Part shown: positions 60,676 through 64,000 of the stretch, piece after piece
Position numbering within the stretch: the stretch's first letter is position 1
Layout: each line of letters begins with the position of its first letter
From: Pseudoteredinibacter isoporae_A
Lineage (GTDB): Bacteria > Pseudomonadota > Gammaproteobacteria > Pseudomonadales > Cellvibrionaceae
Assembly (NCBI RefSeq): GCF_040372805.1
Contig: NZ_BAABWJ010000001.1
Location: 558,001-622,000 of the forward strand
DNA: 64,000 nt
Direction: 5' to 3'
Position numbers and translations under genes: made by a program
The notes under the pieces: model-generated
The model's input: only the letters and a program-made list of their open reading frames with translations
Database searches by the model: none
Told to the model about the DNA's origin: nothing

Positions 60676-61170
60676 TTGATAGATGCAGATGGTTTTCGTC
60701 CCAACGTTGGGATCATAATTTGTAATAATAAAGGCCAAACCCTTTGGGCCAGACGAATTGGCGGCCAGGATGCCTGGCAGTTTCCACAGGGTGGAATTGA
60801 TGACAACGAGTCACCCGAACAGGCTTTGTTTCGCGAGCTCTATGAAGAAGTCGGACTGGAGAAATCCGACGTTGAAATTCTGGCCGTCACTCGCGGCTGG
60901 CTACGTTACCGTCTTCCCAAACGTCTTATTCGACGACACTCCAATCCCCTGTGTATCGGCCAAAAACAAAAGTGGTATTTATTACGCATGCTCTGTGATG
61001 AAAGCAAGGTGTGTTTGAACAAAGTTGGCAGTGCGGAGTTTGATCACTGGACTTGGGTAAACTATTGGTACCCAATTGGCAAAGTTGTATCCTTCAAGCA
61101 AGAAGTCTACCGCCGGGCCCTCAAAGAATTATCGCCCCGCCATAGCCTGCTGGAAGAGAGCGGCCGCTAA
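60676..61170 (+). CDS. rppH: RNA pyrophosphohydrolase
   Basis: Removes pyrophosphate from the 5' triphosphate end of mRNA, starting decay by RNase E. The 164-residue protein begins MIDADGFRPNVGIIICNNKG, as in E. coli RppH, and contains a complete Nudix box (GGIDDNESPEQALFRELYEEVGL). It starts with TTG at 60676, 6 bases after GGAG; no ATG is available at the conserved N-terminus. It ends before a strong terminator. Confidence 0.95.
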   Translation: MIDADGFRPNVGIIICNNKGQTLWARRIGGQDAWQFPQGGIDDNESPEQALFRELYEEVGLEKSDVEILAVTRGWLRYRLPKRLIRRHSNPLCIGQKQKWYLLRMLCDESKVCLNKVGSAEFDHWTWVNYWYPIGKVVSFKQEVYRRALKELSPRHSLLEESGR

Positions 61171-61240
61171 AAACGGACCGCACATTAGGTCATCATAAGT
61201 GAACGCAGAGCGGTAACGCCCAACTCAACGACAAGCATTC

Positions 61241-61282
61241 CAGCCATAAAAAAAGCCGCTTATGCGGCTTTTTTTATGGCTG
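61241..61282. terminator. Bidirectional Rho-independent terminator
   Basis: A perfect 19-bp stem (CAGCCATAAAAAAAGCCGC and its complement) with a TTAT loop has 7-base A and T runs inside the stem. It lies between convergent rppH and the TPR gene and can stop both. Confidence 0.9.
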
Positions 61283-61293
61283 AAGTTGATCGC

Positions 61294-62643
61294 TTAGGAA
61301 GCGGCCAACTTGCGCTCACGCTCGAGTTCGTTCTGACAGTATTTAATCCAACCGGTAGCAAATTTCTTGCTGCGCTTGTCTTTCGCTGCCTCTTTGAAGA
61401 ACTTGATCGCGGAGGTGTATTTCTTCTGGTTAGCCGTGGCCATACCCAAAGTAATATAAAGCTGATCTTTACGCTTTACACCACCACGCTTAAGCGCTTT
61501 TTCACCAACTTCAACGGCTTTTGTGTTGTTGTCACTGTCCAGGTAAATCCCAGCCAAGCGAGCAAACAAGTCACCGCTGTCAGATTTAGAAGCCGCTTGC
61601 TCCATTACTGGAATAGACTTCTTAATCTCCTGGGACATACGCAACGCGGTTGCATAAACCTCCAGGTTTTTGGAAGTAGGCTCAATAATCTTGTCAGCCA
61701 AGCCTTTCTTAAGAACTTTTGCCGCCAGATAAGGTACGTCTTCGCCCATGTACAAATAGGCCAAGTTCATCAGTTCCTTTTCTTTAGTCAAGCCGCCCAT
61801 TTGGTAAACGGCATCGTAGGCGTACAACTGATCTTTCTCACGATTATCCAAACCGTACATACCGGCCAAACGGCGCCAGTAAGTTTGTTTTGGATACAAG
61901 CGAACCAAACGCTCAAGAATCCCAATCACCTTCTTGTTGTCACCCACTTCATAATGCAGGGCACTCAAGATCTGGAACCAGTTTTCTTTTGGCGTCTTAC
62001 CTTTTTTGTCGTACATGCCGACAGCGGTATTGATCGACTTGATCGCTTTCTTAGGCTTCTTATTGGTGTAATAAATCTGCCCTAACAAAGCGTGGGCGTC
62101 AGCACCAATAATCGGAGCCATGCTCATCCACTTTTCAATGGTCTTTTCAGCTGCATCATAATCTTCCAATACAAACTGGAGCTGACCAACCGTATAGGTG
62201 ATCTGCACTTCAAGACCCAGTGGAATTTGCGGGCTCTGAGCCAGCAATAACTTATATTCCTTAATGGCGTTACGATAATCTTCCAAACTGTAATAAGCGA
62301 AACCTTTCAGGTTATACACCTGAGCCTTTTCGTACTTATTAAATTTGTCAGTATTAATCTCATTAAGCAATTTCAAAGCACCGCGGTAATCCGGCTCACC
62401 CTGTTCAGGGTTGATGAGCTGGTTAGGCGCTTCGAGTTTTTTAAACACCTTTTGGCTTAGGGCCGGTGTTTTACGCGTTTTCTGGGGTGGCTTTTTCGTC
62501 GCTTCTTGAGCGTAAACCGCACCAAAAGTCGCATCTTGATTAAAAGCTTTCATCACCACACTGGATACTGCTGGGGCAAGCATCAGCGGAGCCGCCAGCA
62601 GAGTGTGTTTGACGAACTTTGTTGCCGCAGCCGTCATTTTCAT
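61294..62643 (-). CDS. Tetratricopeptide repeat protein of a TonB system
   Basis: A 449-residue exported protein with a signal-like N-terminus (AAATKFVKHTLLAAPLMLAPAVSS) and many TPR-type helical repeats, e.g. YEKAQVYNLKGFAYYSLEDYRNAIKEYKLLL and ADAHALLGQIYYTNKKPKKAIKSINTAV. Genes like this follow exbB-exbD-tonB in many marine gammaproteobacteria, where the TPR protein is part of the TonB complex. The start is taken as 62643 (MKMTAAATK) with GGGTG upstream; 62655 is possible. It follows the TonB stop closely. Confidence 0.85.
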   Translation of the reverse strand: MKMTAAATKFVKHTLLAAPLMLAPAVSSVVMKAFNQDATFGAVYAQEATKKPPQKTRKTPALSQKVFKKLEAPNQLINPEQGEPDYRGALKLLNEINTDKFNKYEKAQVYNLKGFAYYSLEDYRNAIKEYKLLLAQSPQIPLGLEVQITYTVGQLQFVLEDYDAAEKTIEKWMSMAPIIGADAHALLGQIYYTNKKPKKAIKSINTAVGMYDKKGKTPKENWFQILSALHYEVGDNKKVIGILERLVRLYPKQTYWRRLAGMYGLDNREKDQLYAYDAVYQMGGLTKEKELMNLAYLYMGEDVPYLAAKVLKKGLADKIIEPTSKNLEVYATALRMSQEIKKSIPVMEQAASKSDSGDLFARLAGIYLDSDNNTKAVEVGEKALKRGGVKRKDQLYITLGMATANQKKYTSAIKFFKEAAKDKRSKKFATGWIKYCQNELERERKLAAS

Positions 62644-62656
62644 GTTGTCACCCATT

Positions 62657-63271
62657 CTATTGTGCAATGGCGAAGGATATCTTGTTGCGCACGCCAGGAA
62701 CCTCAATTGGCTCACCGTCGATAACCCGCGGCTTGTACTTAAACTTCAGCGCCGCTTTCATTGCCGCTTTGGCAAAGATTGTGGAACCTTCAGGTACGTG
62801 CTCTACAACTACCGGGTTACTTACCGCACCACTCTTGGTCACAGTAAATTCAACAATAACATAACCTTCAATACCACGACTAAGCGCTCGACGAGGATAC
62901 TGGGGCTGAACCTTCACGATCGGCAAATATTCACCATCGGAAGAGAAACCGCCAACACCCGCCACGTTTAGATTTGCCTGTACCTTCGGGGCACCCATAT
63001 TGATAGCGTCAGGGCTAACATCAGGAGTGTCGAATTCAGGTTGAGGCATCTCTGGTGGTGGCTCATCCGGCTCTTCGGGTTTTTCAGGTTTTTCTGTTTC
63101 GAAGCGCGTCTCAATCTTCGCTTCCGGCATATGAATGTCGGCAATCTTAGTAGCCTCAGCCTCTTCAGGCTCTTTCATATTGGCCGCGATCAAGGTGTGC
63201 ATCAAAACGAACAAGCCAAAAGTCACTGCGAGTGCAACGGCTCCGGCTATTATGAGTCGTACAGGATTCAT
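62657..63271 (-). CDS. tonB: Energy transducer TonB
   Basis: A 204-residue protein with one N-terminal membrane helix (LIIAGAVALAVTFGLFVLMHTLI), an acidic Pro/Glu-rich spacer (EKPEKPEEPDEPPPEMPQP) and a TonB C-terminal domain (YPRRALSRGIEGYVIVEFTVTKSGAVSNPVVVEH). It energises outer-membrane receptors with ExbB/ExbD. It starts 9 bases after the exbD stop. The receptor at 29101-31371 is a candidate client. Confidence 0.93.
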   Translation of the reverse strand: MNPVRLIIAGAVALAVTFGLFVLMHTLIAANMKEPEEAEATKIADIHMPEAKIETRFETEKPEKPEEPDEPPPEMPQPEFDTPDVSPDAINMGAPKVQANLNVAGVGGFSSDGEYLPIVKVQPQYPRRALSRGIEGYVIVEFTVTKSGAVSNPVVVEHVPEGSTIFAKAAMKAALKFKYKPRVIDGEPIEVPGVRNKISFAIAQ

Positions 63272-63279
63272 AGCTCGCC

Positions 63280-63678
63280 CTAGTTCTTCTCTGTTGCCAC
63301 AGCAACGTCAGTGACACCCAGATCACGGGCGGCGTCAACCACCTTAGTCAGGGTTTCAATGCTTGCCTTATCATCCGCCTGGACCACAATCCCCCCTTTC
63401 GGGTTCTCCGCACGCAATTGCTCGATGCGGTTACGCACCTGACGCTCATCAATGCGACTTTTGTCGATCCAGATTTCATTGTTGCCGCTAATCGCAATCA
63501 AGATATTCGACTTGTACTTCTGCTCCGCAGTGGTCGCATCAGGTCGATTAATCTCAATACCGGTTTCCTTAATGAAGGAAGCCGTTACGATGAAGAAGAT
63601 CAACATGATGAACACCACGTCAAGCATAGGTGTTAAGTCAATGCCGCCTTCTTCTTCAACTTTTCTTTTTTTGGCCAT
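63280..63678 (-). CDS. exbD: ExbD/TolR biopolymer transport protein
   Basis: A 132-residue protein with a single N-terminal membrane helix preceded by charged residues. The signature GGIDLTPMLDVVFIMLIFFIVTASFI contains the conserved transmembrane aspartate that takes part in proton flow. A periplasmic domain follows (VVQADDKASIETLTKVVDAARDLGVTDVAVATEKN). It is encoded between an exbB-type gene and tonB. Confidence 0.95.
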   Translation of the reverse strand: MAKKRKVEEEGGIDLTPMLDVVFIMLIFFIVTASFIKETGIEINRPDATTAEQKYKSNILIAISGNNEIWIDKSRIDERQVRNRIEQLRAENPKGGIVVQADDKASIETLTKVVDAARDLGVTDVAVATEKN

Positions 63679-63745
63679 GGTTACTCTCTTAACATAACCG
63701 ATTAATACTTAGCGTCTGCCTTGTGGCACTAAGCAGTCGGACTGC

Positions 63746-64000
63746 TTAGTGATCCATCGTCAGGTGATCTGCAAGTAACTGATTTTCACGTTCGGCGATA
63801 CGCGTAACCAGGGTGTTACCAAATACGCCCGAAAGCGCTGCAACCATACCCGCCATTGTCGGGATTGTTGCTTTGGATACACCACTAGCCATGGATTTCG
63901 CATCACCACCACCAGTAATGGCCAAGACGTTAAACACTTCGATCATTCCCCATACGGTACCCAGCAGACCAAATAATGGCGCCAGAGAAACCAGGGTCTC
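63746..64000 (-). CDS. exbB: ExbB/TolQ/MotA proton channel family protein, partial (5' end outside the window)
   Basis: The last 84 codons of a longer gene, entering from the right edge of the window; the N-terminus is not visible. Reading from the edge it begins ETLVSLAPLFGLLGTVWGMIEVF, the ExbB/TolQ signature. It continues with GVSKATIPTMAGMVAALSGVFGNTLV, the conserved last membrane helices. It is followed by exbD after 67 bases. Together with exbD, tonB and the TPR gene it forms a TonB2-type system. Confidence 0.88.
   Translation of the reverse strand, partial: ETLVSLAPLFGLLGTVWGMIEVFNVLAITGGGDAKSMASGVSKATIPTMAGMVAALSGVFGNTLVTRIAERENQLLADHLTMDH

Noticed and set aside
61276..62085. Open frame of 269 codons opposite the TPR gene
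   Set aside because: The minus-strand protein has clear TPR repeats; the antisense frame starts inside the terminator and has no recognisable features.
1..64000. CRISPR arrays, tRNA or rRNA genes, insertion sequences
   Set aside because: No regularly spaced repeats, no cloverleaf-like conserved segments, no transposase reading frames and no flanking inverted repeats of a mobile element were seen on either strand.

Overview
The window is ordinary chromosomal DNA from a gammaproteobacterium, most likely a free-living, probably marine, member of the Pseudomonadales/Cellvibrionales side of the class. This is inferred from gene content and order: tkt-epd-pgk, an ArsR-methyltransferase fusion upstream of metK-ahcY-metF, dsbB near an AlgQ/Rsd gene, an rppH/HAD-IB divergent pair, many TonB-system genes, exported hydrolases and lipoproteins, and moderate GC. 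No rRNA, tRNA, insertion sequence, phage gene or CRISPR array was recognised. The window starts just after the pgk stop codon and ends inside an ExbB/TolQ-type gene.

Layout. 0-4.3 kb: sugar phosphate operon tkt-epd-pgk (minus strand). 4.6-7.4 kb: a translationally coupled pair of M16 proteases, one active and one degenerate. 7.6-10 kb: small exported genes (serine hydrolase, 101-aa secreted protein, cupin, Tat-type Rieske lipoprotein). 10.0-15.2 kb: copper/silver efflux (metal-ligand-rich exported protein, CusB with a CusF-like tail, CusA; no outer-membrane channel gene). 15.3-21.7 kb: a minus-strand run reading BlaI-type repressor, M56 membrane protease, TonB, von Willebrand A lipoprotein, ECF sigma factor (apparently with a CTG start), membrane-anchored anti-sigma candidate, small membrane protein. 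21.8-26.4 kb: methionine/SAM cycle (SahR-like regulator-methyltransferase, metK, ahcY, metF). 26.4-33 kb: acylase lipoprotein, TonB-dependent receptor and amidase lipoprotein, all minus strand. 33-42.8 kb: class II aldolase, an AGCS symporter, gshA, ACP phosphodiesterase, a FliL-like protein, dsbB, lrgA/lrgB, rsd and a WD40 lipoprotein. 42.8-45.6 kb: alkylsulfatase and a divergent Crp/Fnr regulator around a 44-bp inverted repeat. 45.6-50.9 kb: branched-chain keto acid dehydrogenase operon whose last gene is a eukaryotic-type protein kinase. 51.2-61.2 kb: mostly housekeeping and conserved hypothetical genes (PQQ sugar dehydrogenase, DUF3465, methyltransferase, DUF3581, aldehyde dehydrogenase, phosphatase, rlmI, imelysin-like lipoprotein, HAD phosphatase, rppH). 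61.3-64 kb: TPR protein with TonB-ExbD-ExbB.

The strongest leads are regulatory DNA and unusual domain states. They are two tandem identical dyads upstream of the BlaI gene, a 28-bp near-perfect palindrome before the SahR-like gene, and the 44-bp repeat between the alkylsulfatase and Crp/Fnr genes. Also notable are the complete loss of copper ligands in the CusF-like tail of CusB, the apparent CTG start of the ECF sigma factor, and the intact Ser/Thr kinase in the bkd operon. No clearly new defence or mobile system was found.
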